In this document: positions 1 to 12,500 of the stretch, piece by piece
Layout: each line of letters opens with the position of its first letter
How positions within the stretch are numbered: the first letter of the stretch is position 1
Assembly (NCBI GenBank): GCA_025449115.1
Contig: JAHLKC010000005.1
Location: forward strand, 466,922 to 530,921
DNA length: 64,000 nucleotides
Source: Chytridium lagenaria
Lineage: Eukaryota; Chytridiomycota; Chytridiomycetes; Chytridiales; Chytridiaceae
Direction of reading: 5' to 3'
The notes under the pieces: generated by a model
What the model was told of the DNA's origin: nothing
Databases searched by the model: none
What the model saw: only the letters and a program-made list of their open reading frames with translations
Translations under genes and position numbers: made by a program

Positions 1-1381
1 CCATCCCTATTTTTTGTCCGGTCAACATCGGTCAATCTTTCATGTTCCCAACGGCCCTCAAGTCGTCTAACGACAGTGACGCCAGTCACTCCGACTTCAC
101 CAACACCAGATCTACCTTTCTCAAGGCCAGTTGCACGATCTCACTGTCCTGCGTGCTGCCAGAAAAGGACGGGGAACGGATCAAGCAGCAGACTTGAAGC
201 AGATGCATCATCTTTACCTGTTAGAGGAAATGGTCGTAAAGTAAGTCTTCTTTTCGTCTATTGAGTTATGGCATAAATGTCTTACATGTCGCAGCAGACC
301 TCAAATATAAAACCTGAGTTCAAACTCTGTTATCGGACCCGTGACCTTCCAAACACCATCACTCCTCTCCCTGGCTCCCCAAACCCACGCTACGCAACAG
401 CAAAACCTCGCATCGATTCGGGGCTTACGCTAACCTCGACAGGAAAGTCTATTCTTCGTCCCTCAAGTGCCTTGGATTCAACACGTTTTATGATAGTAAA
501 GGCGTCATCGGAGCCGTCCAAGGACAAGAAAGCATTTACATCTGTGTTGCAGAGATTAGATAGCTCGTTGGATAAGTCGGTGATTTCTGAGACGGAAGAA
601 AGAAGAAGGAGACGTGGAAGTTCGTTTGGAAGTCGATCGCTGGATAGCATACCGGAAGAGTCTGCTCTCGAAGAAGACACAGACAAACTCCCACTCATGA
701 TACAGCTGGAGTGGAAGGAAGAAACCTTCTTTCTACTTTGACTTCACCGTCTCCCGCCGTTTCCGATAGCATTTCTGTCGACATCAACCAAACATCACCC
801 GAGCTTACCAACCCCACAAAACTCGCCTCCCCACAACCTATCCCCATTCATCTCATCAAACGCCGCTACATCGACATGACCGATCTCACCGGCCTCGCAA
901 CTCTCGCTCTCTCCCATCTTACCACCCTCCAAACCCTCCATCCCCACCTTACCCATCTCCCAGCCTACCTCACCACCTCCACTCAAATCATCCACCTCGG
1001 CTACTCCATCTCCCAAGCCTACCTGCCTCTCGCCCAAACATGCACAGACGCTCGTCTTCGCGCTCACCTGTCTGCGAGTATTTCTAAATGCGCGACAGCG
1101 GCGGAACGCATGAAGATTATCATGGGGAGGAGTCGAAGTGGGGATCGGGAGGGTGTTGTGTTGAATTGCGCGATGGCGGTTGTTGGGGCTGCTGAGGAGG
1201 CTGTGAAGGATTGGAGGCGGCGAAGGTTGTGATGGAGGTCGTGGAGGCAAAGAAGGGTGAGAATGCGTTTGTAATGGTTTTGGAGGAGGCTGTAGAAGTT
1301 GGTGATGTGGAAGGCAATGCTTTGATCGTAGACGCTGCCGTAGAAAAAATGTCGATTGTGGCTGCTGCGTCGCTTGCTTAA
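1..1381 (+). CDS. Unknown protein, 5'-truncated by the window, frame-broken
   Basis: I do not recognise this protein. Frame 1 is open from base 1 with no convincing start, so the gene probably begins upstream. A GT..AG intron (241-294, donor gtaagt, acceptor gcag) joins two stretches in phase. The first part is Ser/Pro/Arg-rich and looks disordered. From about 875 the product becomes a helical, Leu/Ala/Thr-rich region that includes HLTTLQTLHPHL and AERMKIIMG. The reading has to change frame near 700 and again near 1230 to reach a final stop at 1379-1381. No alternative intron explains either change well, so I read them as one-base breaks. The C-terminal region is rich in Val, Glu and Ala. Function is unknown. 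Confidence 0.45.
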
Positions 1382-1810
1382 TGGGGGGGGGGAGATGGGT
1401 TCGCTTTTTATCTTTGCTTACTTTGTTGACGTCCTTTCCAGTCTCTTCCCTTCTATAGAATCCCTTTTCTCTTCCATTTCTCTCTTATATTTTGGCTTAA
1501 GTTTTTCAATGCAGTCGTATGTCGGCGAAATAGATGTTCCCAGAAAAACCTCATTTTAAAGTCGCATTTTAAAACCTCATAATACATATTGGGTAAAATG
1601 TGGTAGTTTGTTGCTCTTAAGTCTTTATCAGATTTGTTACCAGAATATAAATATGGTGTCTCCCCCATACATCCCAAAATATGCACAGTACTTCAACGGA
1701 TTCCGTCAAACCACGTACTCTCCGCGGCCCACGTCGTCGACAACCCACGTTCTTCCAGTCCGGCATCGTCGGAGCCGACCCGTCGTTCTCTCTCGCATGA
1801 GGTCTTTTCA
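1382..1810. other. Intergenic spacer
   Basis: A/T-rich spacer between the unknown gene and the EBP-type gene. It holds a G9 homopolymer at its left end. I see no supported coding region. Confidence 0.4.
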
Positions 1811-1848
1811 GCCAATGAAAATAGTGCAAATAGGTGGAATATAAAAAA
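1811..1848 (+). promoter_or_regulatory. Probable core promoter of the sterol isomerase gene
   Basis: A CCAAT pentamer (1812-1816) lies about 25 bases upstream of a TATAAAAAA stretch (1840-1848). The TATA-like stretch is about 55 bases before the ATG at 1901. Spacing and order fit a eukaryotic RNA polymerase II promoter. No transcript data are available to confirm it. Confidence 0.4.
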
Positions 1849-1900
1849 TCAGGCAACTTCGACACCTCTTCCCCATTACTTCCCAACACTCGACGCAGCC

Positions 1901-2798
1901 ATGACCGCCAACCTCACCTCCCACCCCTTCCACCCTCTCAACTACCCCATACCCAACTATGCACCCCAAGCCATCCCCATGGACACCATTCTCACCATCT
2001 TCTTTGGAGCCGTCTTTGCCGTCCTCGCCGTATCCTGGCTCATCTCCTCTCACCTCTCCTTGGGCACTCGTCTCGTGTTCATCTGGTTCGTGTGCTGCGG
2101 ATTCATCCATGGTGTCGTCGAGGGGTACTTTGGGTACAACCATTTGAGCATCTCGACACAGGAGGGATTCTTTGCGGATCTGTGGAAGGAGTATTCAAAG
2201 AGTGATTCGAGATATATGACTAAGGATCCGTTCGTGTGTGTGATGGAGAGCATGACCGCGGTAAGTGTGATGGGTGATTGTTTGGCTATTGTTTGTTCTT
2301 TTGGGCTCTGCATGCTGCATGCTTCAGGTCATACTGTCCAATTCATGGTCAGTTCTAGATGTTCTGGACACGGCATGCAACTTTTGACAGAGTGCAAATG
2401 AAGTCTGTTCTTCCACCAATGCAGTCGTCATAGTACTTTCTAACCATCGTCTCTCCTCCGCATTTTTCAAACCATCGAACCCTTCATAGGCCCTCTGGTC
2501 CCCCTTCTCCTTCCTCGTCGCCTTCCAAATCCTCAACCGCGATCCCGCCCGCCACCTCTTCCAATTTCTCGTCTCCACCGGTCAACTCTACGGCGACATT
2601 GCCTATTACCTTACTGCCGCGTTTGAAGGATTCAAGCATTCTCGTCCCGAGCCTCTCTACTTTTGGTTCTACTTTGTCACTCTCAATGGATTCTGGATTG
2701 TTATTCCCTTGGGTATCATGTTTAGCAGTGGGTACCAGATTGTGAAGAGCTTGAGGAGCGCGGAGGGAGCTAAGAAGGTGAAGGCTAAGAAGGCGTAG
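1901..2798 (+). CDS. EBP: EBP-type 3-beta-hydroxysteroid delta8-delta7 isomerase
   Basis: Two exons (1901-2260 and 2490-2798) join in phase across a GT..AG intron to give a complete 222-residue protein, the usual size for emopamil-binding protein. The family moves the sterol C8 double bond to C7 in the endoplasmic reticulum membrane during sterol synthesis. Visible signatures are FIHGVVEGYF, then LWKEYSKSDSRY, then a Met-Glu-Ser segment before the intron. After it come STGQLYGDIAYYLTAAFEGF and PLYFWFYFVTLNGFW. At least four hydrophobic segments are present, and the C-terminus is Lys-rich (VKAKKA), compatible with ER retention. A CCAAT/TATA pair lies just upstream. Most fungi use the unrelated ERG2 isomerase, so an EBP here is notable. 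Family assignment is strong; the exact sterol substrate is inferred. Confidence 0.9.
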
Positions 2799-3091
2799 AT
2801 GGTGATAATGGGATTTGAGATGGGTCCTGGTTTGATTTTGTGAATTAAGCTATACTTGTGGACTACCTGATATATCACACGAAATACACTGCATATACTT
2901 TATAGTCGTCTCGTAGAACTTTTTTTTTCTCTTCACCACCCACCATCAACGAGCTGTCTCAAGCGAATGTTCGTCAGTCCTGATCTATGACGTCCGTTGA
3001 CCACGGATCCTCAACGCTGCTCCTCACCGTCAACCTCCATTGATTTCAAAAGGTCAAAATTTGAAGCTGAAGCCTTCAATCACAAGCCAGC

Positions 3092-3888
3092 ATGGACGAC
3101 CCTTCATCGCCGCCTGTCCCCAAACCAGGGACCAACTCACCCCTCCCCACCCTCACAGGCTCCCTCACCATCTACTCCATCTCCCTAAAAGGCACCGCAA
3201 ACTACACCCCAACCCAACTCACCGCCCACCTTAAAACCATAACCGCCATCAAAGACCGAGGCAACGCTTCCTTTAAAAAGGGCCAATTCGCAGCCGCTAT
3301 CACCGATTACACTAAATCCTCGCTTATTTTGACTCCATTATGATCAAGGCCGGGGCTGGAATGGAGCGGGTTGCCGGGGAGGGAGGGTCATTGCCGAATG
3401 CATATGTGGGGTTGGTGAGTACGCCGACTGTGGTGGGGGTGGAGAAGAAGAGTGAGGTGGGAGGAGGGGGTGGTGGAGCGTCGACGGTGGAATTGCAGTT
3501 GCTTGTGAGCGCTTTGAGTAATCGGTCGGCGTCGTTTAATATGTCGGGGAAACCGTTGGAAGCTTATCGGGACGCTTTAGAGGTGATTCGGTTAAGACCA
3601 GAGTGGGTCAAGGTATTAATCATTGCGATTACTGAGTTGGTTTCGCTATCGTTTATGGTTCTTATTGTCCCTTCTGGCATGCTGTGTTATAGGGTCATTT
3701 CCGGAAGGCTGAGGCTCTGCTTTCATTAAGATATTACGGAAGTGCGCTGGAAGCTTTTAGGGAGGCCCTTGAAAGGGTGGGTGCTACATGCGATATCACG
3801 CATGCGCTAATATATTCAAAATCATTTGTAACAGGAGTCAGGAAGCAGAGTCATTATGGAACGGATGGCTAAATGTCGTGTACATTAA
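3092..3888 (+). CDS. Small TPR-domain protein, one frame break
   Basis: A short tetratricopeptide protein of roughly 220 residues. After a Pro-rich N-terminus (MDDPSSPPVPKPG), a first TPR helix pair reads IKDRGNASFKKGQFAAAITDY. A second reads LSNRSASFNMSGKPLEAYRDA, and a third, VKGHFRKAEALLSLRYYGSA, is interrupted by an intron (3613-3692). A further intron (3777-3834) precedes the last exon and the stop at 3886-3888. The frame changes once near 3320, between TDYTKS and AYFDSIM; exon lengths confirm that one base is missing. The arrangement resembles Hsp70/Hsp90 co-chaperones, but no specific family member is identifiable. The stop is only 8 bases before the ATG of the next gene on the same strand. 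Confidence 0.6.
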
Positions 3889-3896
3889 AAGATGAA

Positions 3897-5090
3897 ATGA
3901 TGGGTACGTTCACCCACATCACCTATATCACGGAAAAACAATGTTCTTAACCTACACTATCTCTCAGGCCTCCTGTTTCGCCAACTTCAACCAGGTCGCG
4001 ATCTTTGCGCAAAATCCTTCCTAGCACCGATTCAAAACACCGTGTTCGATTTTGCAATTCAAATGCAAAACTTTATCTACCTTCTTGGAAGCGAAACTGA
4101 CAGAACCGCCGTCGTAGTCGATGCTGTAAGTTTCTCTACTTGTTCATCGTACGTTACTCACAAAAAAGAAAGTGCTGGGACATTGACGGTATTCTTCGTA
4201 TCGCCAAAGAAAACAACATTCAAATCGTTGGCGCCATTATCACCCACCACCATATTGATCACGTCGGTGGTATCCCTCCACCACCTTTTGACAAATGGGG
4301 TGTCCGCGTAGACGGCCTTGCTAAGCTTCTCAAAAAGCTACCCACTATCAAAGCGTACATTCATCCGAACGATATAGACGAAGTCGTCAAAGCCAACCCT
4401 GAAATTCAGCGTGATCGATTTTATTCGACGAGAGACGGGGAAGTCATCACGTTGTCTTCTATTGCTCCAGCTACTACCTCGTCACCGTCGTCGTCACCAT
4501 CTTCATCACCTTCGAGACTGTTGAATCCTCTTCCGCGGTCAAGTTCCATCATCTCGAAACCCCCCTTACCTATCGCAACACCTACAACAAATCCGATACC
4601 CTCAGAAATCATCACTCCACCAAGAAGTTCATCATCCCCACCGACAACACCACCTCAACAACTGGCTACACCATCAACACCGTCAAGTATTACGTTCCAA
4701 TTTATTCATACACCAGGACACACGGCTGGGTCTCAATGTATCCTCGTGAACAACGTTCGACTCTTCACGGGTGATACACTATTCATCGGATCCTGTGGAC
4801 GTTGTGATTTCCCCGATTCTTCACCACAGTTGCTTTCCGAAAGCTTAGAAAAGCTGTCCTCGCTTCCTGAAAGCGTTGTTGTTTATCCGGGACATGCTTA
4901 CGGTAGGCTTTTTTTTTGGTTCATTTTGCCTTCCATGGCGTTAACCTTTGCTTTAGGTGGAGATTGGACCACCATAGGAAATGAGAAATCCATGGGATTG
5001 CTGAATTCACGGTCAAGAAAAGATTTCTTTAAACAAATGGAACAACGGCAGTCACACGAGCATGTACATGGAGAAAACTGTAGTCACTGA
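3897..5090 (+). CDS. Metallo-beta-lactamase fold hydrolase (glyoxalase II/ETHE1-like)
   Basis: Four exons (3897-3903, 3968-4125, 4173-4902, 4957-5090) sum to 1029 bases, giving an intact 342-residue protein. Metal-binding motifs are clear: [10 protein letters not shown], then [20 protein letters not shown] and YPGHAYGG. This set is typical of hydroxyacylglutathione hydrolase or persulfide dioxygenase relatives that cleave glutathione thioesters or related thiols. The N-terminus ([16 protein letters not shown]) resembles mono-domain hydrolases. A low-complexity Ser/Pro/Thr insert of about 85 residues (from about 4460 to 4690) separates the metal motifs and looks like a disordered loop. The C-terminus is His-rich ([11 protein letters not shown]). 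The first exon is tiny (7 bases), so the start is inferred from the donor gtacgt and phase. Substrate is unknown. Confidence 0.82.
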
Positions 5091-5871
5091 GGCTTATACC
5101 CGTTATCACGTTATCAACCACTGTTCTCCTTCCCCAACTTGCCACGAAAAAATCAATGACGCTGCATCTTTTTTTTTCATTATTGTCTTAACTTTTGGAT
5201 ATGATGTCGCCACGGAGACTTTTTCTTCGGTCTTGTATGTTGGTTGGGTGGGTGATTGCGTCATGGAATAAAGCTTCAAAGACATCTTCACCATTATCGT
5301 TTCAGTACGATTTACCAGCTTTGCTTATCGGACATCCCTCCTAAGGGCCTCGTGAAGTTAGTGGTGCCCCATTTCCACCTACTTGACCGCATGGCGTCAT
5401 ATGGGCTCGAATTCATTATTTGTTGGTCGTCGGAATATGTTTTGGAGGACGAGGTATAGACGTGGCGGCTATGACCATCGGATCTATTTCGACCGCCTCT
5501 TATTCCTACAATTCTAAGGACTATTCTACTTTATTGAATCGACCCGTAAAGAAAGTAAAGAGAAATGCAGATTCATCGACTGTTATTTAATCACGAGCAA
5601 ACCTTTACGTTATATTTTTTTTTTATACTTTTTATTCTGTAATGAATGTCGCGACCGAGAGATCAAGGAAAAAGACGCGCATTATTGGTGCCTGAAGAGG
5701 TCTCTTCCGCGAGCAGCGACGTTTATCCCTTTCGTTTCTTTTATTAACGCATTCTGGTGCCCGTTTGCTGCTTGCTTCCTTATCGCAGCAAACGTCATCT
5801 TAAAACCTAAAAAACCAACGAATGGGCTGATGTCCACTTTTTGAACCAGACCAAAACGCTGTCCAACTGTC
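5091..5871. other. Intergenic spacer
   Basis: No supported gene. It contains several short open stretches without recognisable similarity and a T9 run near 5615. Confidence 0.4.
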
Positions 5872-6990
5872 ATGACCGACCCATCACCCCATCACCACAT
5901 CAAAACACCTCTCCTCCGCCATCACCCTCCCTTCAGACTCCCCCCCTCTCTCCGTCGTCCGCAAATCCGTTTCCGTCCCCGTCCTCCGTCGGACCGACAC
6001 ACCCGACGCAACCCCTCTCACCCAAAACGATCCACTTGATGCCGACGTCAAGCTAGCTACTCTCCGATCTCACCTCACTGATGTCTCCAACCCTATCATC
6101 CCGCTTGACCTCACTGATTTAGACCGTGAAGAAGCGATCAGGTTCTGCGATGATGGATGTTTGAGACGGTATTTGAGGGCACGCAATTGGGATGTTGAGA
6201 AGGCGGGGGTGAAGTTGAGGGAGACGGTGAGATGGAGGGTGGAGTATAGGTAAACACATATGAATTGATGGGTCACTGATGGAGTTTATCAGGCCGCATG
6301 AACTTAGGAATGCGGATCTGAGGGGAGAGTCGAAAGATGGGAATAACTACATCAATGGGTGAGTGAATATCATGGTTGAGGAGTCGTTGATCGTTTTAAA
6401 GGTTCGATAAAGAAGGACGACCGATTGTGTATTTGAAGAAAAGGGGGAAGGCGGAAGATCCTTACAAGAATGTGCAATTGCTTGTGCTTGTACTTGAGAC
6501 AGCTATCAAGATGATGCCGCCTGGTACGTCCTCGATTTTTTTTCTATAATCCACAACTGATCGTTGATGGCAGGTGTTGAAAAGATATGTCTGATCCTTG
6601 ACATGGGTCAATACACCCGCGCCAATTCTCCACCCTTAGCCATCACCCGGCTTACCCTCAACATCCTCAGCAACCATTATCCCGAAGTAAGATATAGCCC
6701 TATACTCACTCCTAACCCCATATCAGCGTCTCGGTGTCGCGTACATGATCAACGCACCGTGGATCTTCAACACCCTATGGTCCATCGTCTCCCCCTTCTT
6801 GGACACTGTTACCCGGAACAAAGTGCGGTTCGCGAGCGTGGCAGAGACGTCGAGGGATGTGGCCAAGAACCCGCTGCTTGGTGGGATTGAGAAAGGGATG
6901 TTGGAGAAGGTTTATGGAGGAGATTTGGAGTTTGTGTATGATGATGACGAGTATTGGAGGGATATTGAGACGGCGATTTCGAAAAAGTAG
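5872..6990 (+). CDS. Sec14-like CRAL-TRIO lipid-transfer protein
   Basis: Five exons carry a CRAL-TRIO N-terminal domain followed by a lipid-binding domain. The N-terminal helix motif is CDDGCLRRYLRARNWDVEKA and the fold continues with FDKEGRPIVYLKKRGK. Next come CLILDMGQYTRANSPPL and ILSNHYPE, then RLGVAYMINAPWIFNTLWS, the classic Sec14 core. Introns are 6250-6292, 6359-6401, 6524-6573 and 6687-6726, all GT..AG and in phase. The family exchanges phosphatidylinositol and other lipids between membranes. The N-terminal 25-30 residues are in another frame from the ATG at 5872; the switch falls in or near a run of six C at about 5941-5946, so one extra C is likely. The C-terminus ends DIETAISKK. 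The ligand cannot be predicted. Confidence 0.85.
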
Positions 6991-7345
6991 TCGGCCACTG
7001 GAAACGATGATGGTTTTTGACTCTTTTTACGGTTGCATTAATTCAGGTCTTCAGGCCTTTATAGAGAGTTTGGTTTTACCCTCTGGCCTTTTTCTGTTCC
7101 ATGTTTTCCATCAATACTTTTAATCAGTAATACTTTTAAGGAATCCGTTTATTAATAAACAAGGGCGACAGACAAAGTATACGTTATATATTTATTTACA
7201 TCCATAAAATCACATCTCATCCCTATCTTGATCCCCGTCCCCATCATATAGCTCCCTCTCATCAACAACCCCTACTTCCTTCTCTCTTTTCCGCCGTCTC
7301 CCAACCCTCTTTCCTTCACATCAGCCCTCCTATCCTCCTCCTCAT
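6991..7345. other. Convergent 3' spacer
   Basis: Tail-to-tail spacer between the Sec14-like gene and the histone deacetylase gene. It is A/T-rich, with AATAAA-like sequence near 7154. No gene is seen. Confidence 0.4.
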
Positions 7346-8985
7346 CTACCTCAGCACTTTCATCACCTCCATACCCATACCCCTAAATGCATCCACAACC
7401 TCCTGCATCTGAACACTCGGCGCCGCCTCAATATTTCTCAACTGTTCCGCAATCCTCACCCGAATCTGATCAAGATAATGCCGCGAATTCTCGTTCACAG
7501 CCGTTCGACTCACAAGCTCAGGATGGAGACTGAAATCAGGAGCGAAATGGCTTATATACGCGTTGGGGGGTAACGCGTCAGGTAGAACCGTATCGCAGCA
7601 TACCGCAGTCTCGTACGTCCACGCTCTCGCCACGTTTCGGATCGTATACCCACCACCCCCTAAAACAAGCATAGGTACATTAAACTTTTTCATAAACCCC
7701 ACACATGCCCCGTGTCCCTTGATGCTTAAATTAAACGTCCCAAGTCGATCTCCGGCAAGGCTATCCGCCCCACACTGCAGCACAATCGCCGATGGTCGAA
7801 ACACCTCCATCACGTTCGTCATGACGCTTTCAAATATATATGCGTAGGATGTATCGTCGATGTGGAGTTGGAGAGGAACGTTGATGGCATGGTTTTTACC
7901 ATTTTTATGACCGGTTTCGTCGAGAGCGCCGGTGCCGGGAAAGAAGGCGCCGTCGTAGCGGTGGAAGGAGACGGTCATAACGCGGTCGGATTGGTAGAAG
8001 GCTTCTTGGACGCCGTCGCCGTGGTGGACGTCAATGTCGACATAAACGACCCGTGGGTATATTCTAATTCAATCGAATTGAGGTAAGAAGTTGGTCCCGA
8101 AAGGAATAGAACCATGAAGGAAAAGCGTAGAGCAAGAAAACATAGAGCAGTATAAAAAACAAGAACATTATAACTGACTGAGGTACCGGTTAAAAAAAAA
8201 AGTACTGGACATACCTCAACAATTGCAAAATTCCTATTACAATATCATTTACATAACAAAAACCACTCGCTTCAAACTTTTTCGCATGATGCAATCCACC
8301 CGCCCAATTAATCGCTATATCACTCCCACAGCACAATTTCCGAGCTCCCTCGATCGATGCACCCGTATACAGACGGCAATAATCAAACATCCCTTCGAAT
8401 ACAGGGCAGTCTTCTACACCAATGTTGAAACGTTGGAGGAACTTGGCGAAGGTTGTGACGTTGTCGGGGGTAACTCTTTATAATGGAGGACGCGAGAAGT
8501 TGAGGACGCAACATTGTCGAGAAAAGTAGAATAAAATAAGAGAAAACCGTCAAAAACTGTTAAATAACAAAACGAGAATTGGATAAAACGAAACAACAAG
8601 CGAGATAAGACGGAAAAAAAGGAAAGCCATAAGACCCCACCGTTTTAAAAATTCTATATAATCCTCAGCATGAAATTCTGTCATCTCCTCCTCTGTCGCT
8701 CGTCTCGGAACATACATTTCCATCCTCTTATGCAATCCATACGACACAATCAAGTCATGCGCAAGTCCAAGTCTTGCCGGTTTCATAAAGTGACCTTCGC
8801 CGTAATGAAACTTTGCAGAGGTTTCTAGTAAAGTGTTAGCAAGGAGGTGGAGGAGAAGAGACGGAAAGGGGGAGGAAAAGGAGCAGATGACGGTTACCGT
8901 TGTAAAAGTAACTGACTTTCTCTTTGCTGTGACGCATGGAGCTCGGGTTGAGGTAAGGTGCGTCGCTGGTGGGTGATGGAGGCAT
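7346..8985 (-). CDS. HOS2: Class I histone deacetylase, HOS2/HDAC3 type
   Basis: Four exons (8898-8985, 8641-8824, 8215-8475, 7346-8063) sum to 1251 bases, an intact 416-residue protein. It removes acetyl groups from histone lysines in nuclear corepressor complexes. The whole catalytic domain is present: [11 protein letters not shown], then [20 protein letters not shown] with the two catalytic histidines. [16 protein letters not shown] carries the zinc aspartate and histidine. [14 protein letters not shown] and VLQCGADSL follow, then [26 protein letters not shown] with Phe and MTVSFH point to the HDAC3/Hos2 branch, away from Rpd3. The C-terminal tail is short. It is divergently arranged with the GH5 gene, start to start about 580 bases apart. 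The subfamily assignment is less certain than the class. Confidence 0.93.
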
Positions 8986-9567
8986 TTTTGAAGAATTTTA
9001 AGTGATGCAGAAAGGCTAGTGTCCGTGGGCAAAACTACGACGCGAAAGTGAAAGGTTCGATGCTATCAGCGCCAACAGTAGTCTGCTGTACTGTACATCT
9101 ACTGGAAAGACTTACGCATTCCGTTATCCTCTAGTTTTTATGGTTGAGCCGATGTACCTTCAACAACCTCGCCTTCTCCATCCATGTAGATTGAGACCCT
9201 CCTGTACGTGCCATTCATTCACCCAGCACTGTCTATCGGCGATGCCCCAGAGATGATGGGATGACGGGTGGATGACGTTGAGATCAACCGAGGCTCACGT
9301 AATGTGGACTGAGCCTGACACACCAAGACTCCCGTCAGAAATCTTGAAATTTAAGGAGGTTGAAAGGGGGCAGCGTCTTGCACATCACCGTTAGGGAGGG
9401 CCAAGAGATACCCAACCAACTACCAACCACCAACCGACCACCATCCGTCAACCACCACTGCATCCATTCGCCTCTTCGTTGCTCGTCGTAGCATCTTATT
9501 CAATTACGTTTTTGAAAGAATCTGGTGGCATTGCACCAACATCCCGCTAAACGAAGTGATCAGATAG
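8986..9567. other. Divergent intergenic region
   Basis: Shared upstream region of the HOS2-type gene (-) and the GH5 gene (+). Before the GH5 start it has repeated ACCAACC and CAACCACC motifs (about 9413-9460). No coding region is seen. Confidence 0.4.
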
Positions 9568-12500
9568 ATGGCTGAGCACGTACATTGGGCCAACAAGGAG
9601 GATGTCATCCCTCCCCCAGATGCAACACAGCTCCCAGGATCTCTCATTGTGGATGCAGATGAAGGAGAGCCCATACCTCATGCCTCTCCCACCGTTCCAA
9701 CGTCAAAGAGTCCTCGCTCCAGCATCATGAAACCAATTGGCAACCATGACACCCCCTCCTTTGCCTTCCAAATGCCACTCAAAGACGACTCAGAAGACCT
9801 TCCTGCAAATCCTCCACCACCCCTTCTCACCTCTCAGTCCTCGCAATACCTCGGTCCATCTACGGTCGAATCGAGCTCTCGTCGTCGTTCATCTTTGGCA
9901 GGAAACCAGGGATGTTACGTACAGACGGTCCATGGTGGACAGACTCTACAGGACGCACACTTATGCTGAGAGGTGTGAATGTATCTGGGTCTGCGAAACT
10001 TCCGTTCACCCCTAAAATGCCCTCGCATGTGTTGGAAGGGTTTTTTGATGATGTGAATGTGTCGTTTGTGGGGAGACCGTTTCCGATGGATGAGGCGGAT
10101 GAGCATTTTGCGAGGTTGAGGCGGTGGGGATTTAACTTTCTGAGGTTTAATGTTGCTTGGGAGGCCTTGGAGCATGCAGGACCGTAAGTTTCACTTCCAG
10201 CATCATTCTTTCCGCTTATCCTTATTGTTCACCCCGGCTTTGCCCTTAACTCTTTTTTTTCATTATTTGCATGCAGTGGTATTTATGACTATGAGTACAT
10301 GGATTACGTCGTTGAGCTTCTCAAAAAAGCAAAGCATTACGGTCTTCGAGTTTTCATTGATCCCCACCAAGATGTGTGGTCTCGCTTCAGCGGTGGATCA
10401 GGTGCTCCAGGGTGGACCCTCCGTGTCGCCGGTCTCGATGCTACAAAGTTTAAAGAGACCGCCTCTGCCATCGTCCACAACACTTACGATGATCCCGAAA
10501 ACTACCCAAAAATGATCTGGCCAACCAATTACGCCAAACTCGCCTGCGCGACCATGTTTACGCTCTTTTTTGGTGGAAAGACGTTTGCCCCGCAGTGCCT
10601 GGGACCCGATGGAACCAATATCCAGGATTTCTTGCAAAACCATTATTTTGGAGCATTTGCGGAGTTGGCGAAACGGATTGCGCTTGCGTCGGTTGAGTTT
10701 GGGTTGGAGGATGAGGTGGTCATTGGTTATGATACTTTGAATGAGCCCCACCCTGGTTTCATTGGGGTACCGAATCTATCCATCATTCCTGTTTGCTCAG
10801 GATCTTCGGATTGGGCTTATGCCAACACCGTTTCAGGGGATGTTGCTAGGGTCGGGGGTGCCTTGTGAAGATGTGGAAGTGTGGGAGCTTTCGTGGGCGG
10901 GACCGAGAAAGAAGAATGCTACTTCATTTGATCCAAAGGGGGTATCGTGTTGGTTTCCTTCCAAGACTTCAGCAGATGTGACGCCTGTGCTTGGCGCGGA
11001 TTGTGTCTGGGCGAGACATGGAGTGTGGGATCCTGCAACTAGAAAGCTTCTTAACCAGCCTACTTTACATCTGACCCAGCAACCGGTCGAAGCACTGACT
11101 TCTTAGAAGACTTTTGGAGACCCTTTGTCCATCGCTTTACCGCCGCCATCCGTGCAGTCCATCGCACCGCCGTCATCTTCATCGAACCACCCGTCAACGA
11201 ACACCCCCTAAATGGGACTCTAACCTTGGTGACCCAACTTGGCGAATCGCCTACGCCCCCCACTGGTACGACGGGCTCACGCTGATCAACAAAGTCTTTA
11301 ACCGTCTCTACACTGTTGATATTATCGGTATCAAACGTGGAAAATACCTTGCACCCCCTTTGCCGTTAAATTTGGGGATACGGGGATCCGAGCGTGTTTT
11401 AGGGGACAGTTGAATCAACTCCGGAAAGAAGGGTTACAGTTTTTTGGGACAGTATCCGTGCATCATGGGGGAGATTGGGATTCCGTATGATATGGATGAG
11501 CGGAAGGCTTATAAGACGGAGATTACACTGATCAGGAGCATGCTTTGGACATTAATATGGCGGCGTTGGAGACGAACATGATTAATTTCACGCTGTGGAA
11601 TTATTGTTCGGATAATTCTAATAAGTGGGGGGATGGATGGAATGGGAGAGGATTTGAGTTTATTTTCAAAGCGGATTTGAAGCCGGGGTTGATTGAGCGG
11701 GCAAAGGAGAAGAAGGAAGTGGTAAGGGGACGGAAGGATTCAACGGAAAAGAAGAAGAGGAGGAAGGTGAAAAGGGAGTGGAGGAGGTGGATGGACAGCC
11801 GAAAGCCGGGAATGAGGGGCTTGATGTGGTGACTTTTCCGTATGGTCGGAAATGGAGTGGAAGCAACTTGATGGATGAGAGTCGGGACATTCTACAGAGA
11901 GGTCGACTGATCCATTGGTATCGAGACAAAGAACACACGGAAAGCGAAATCTTCAACCGCGGCTAACTATGATGAGAATACGATTGATGAGGAGGAGGTT
12001 GGGAATGAGACATCTCCTGAGCCTGCTGCGATGGTTGATGATGGGACCACACGCGTCGAGCTTAAACAGCTTCATCGCATGCGTTCTGATGTCTCCATAT
12101 CCTCGTCCAAAGCTTCCACCTCCACTACATCTTCAGCCGCTGCCGCCGACGCTGAGGCACGGCTCACTGCTGACGAAGATTACCTTGACATTGGTGGTCG
12201 TGCACTTCGATCATTTACGCGGCCTTACCCCGTTCTTAACCTGGAACGCCAATCCATCAAACTTTCCACATGAACACATCCGTCTTCACCTTCACCTTCT
12301 CTCACCCCGCAGACCCGTCTGTGCCACTAGGAGGTGGTGGCCATAAAAGCAGGAGAAGGGGTTTCGGCCACCAATACCGTCGACTCTACCTTATGCCGCA
12401 TCTTCACGGCGGCATGACCCTCGGTCGACCTTCCTCCTCCTCATTAGCCGCAAAGCCCTCCAGCAAGAAGACGCAGAAGTTCAGCCCACTTCCACTGTTG

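Noticed and set aside
8280..8290. Phe in the HHAKKF motif of the histone deacetylase as an unusual substitution
   Set aside because: Phe at this place is normal in the HDAC3/Hos2 branch.
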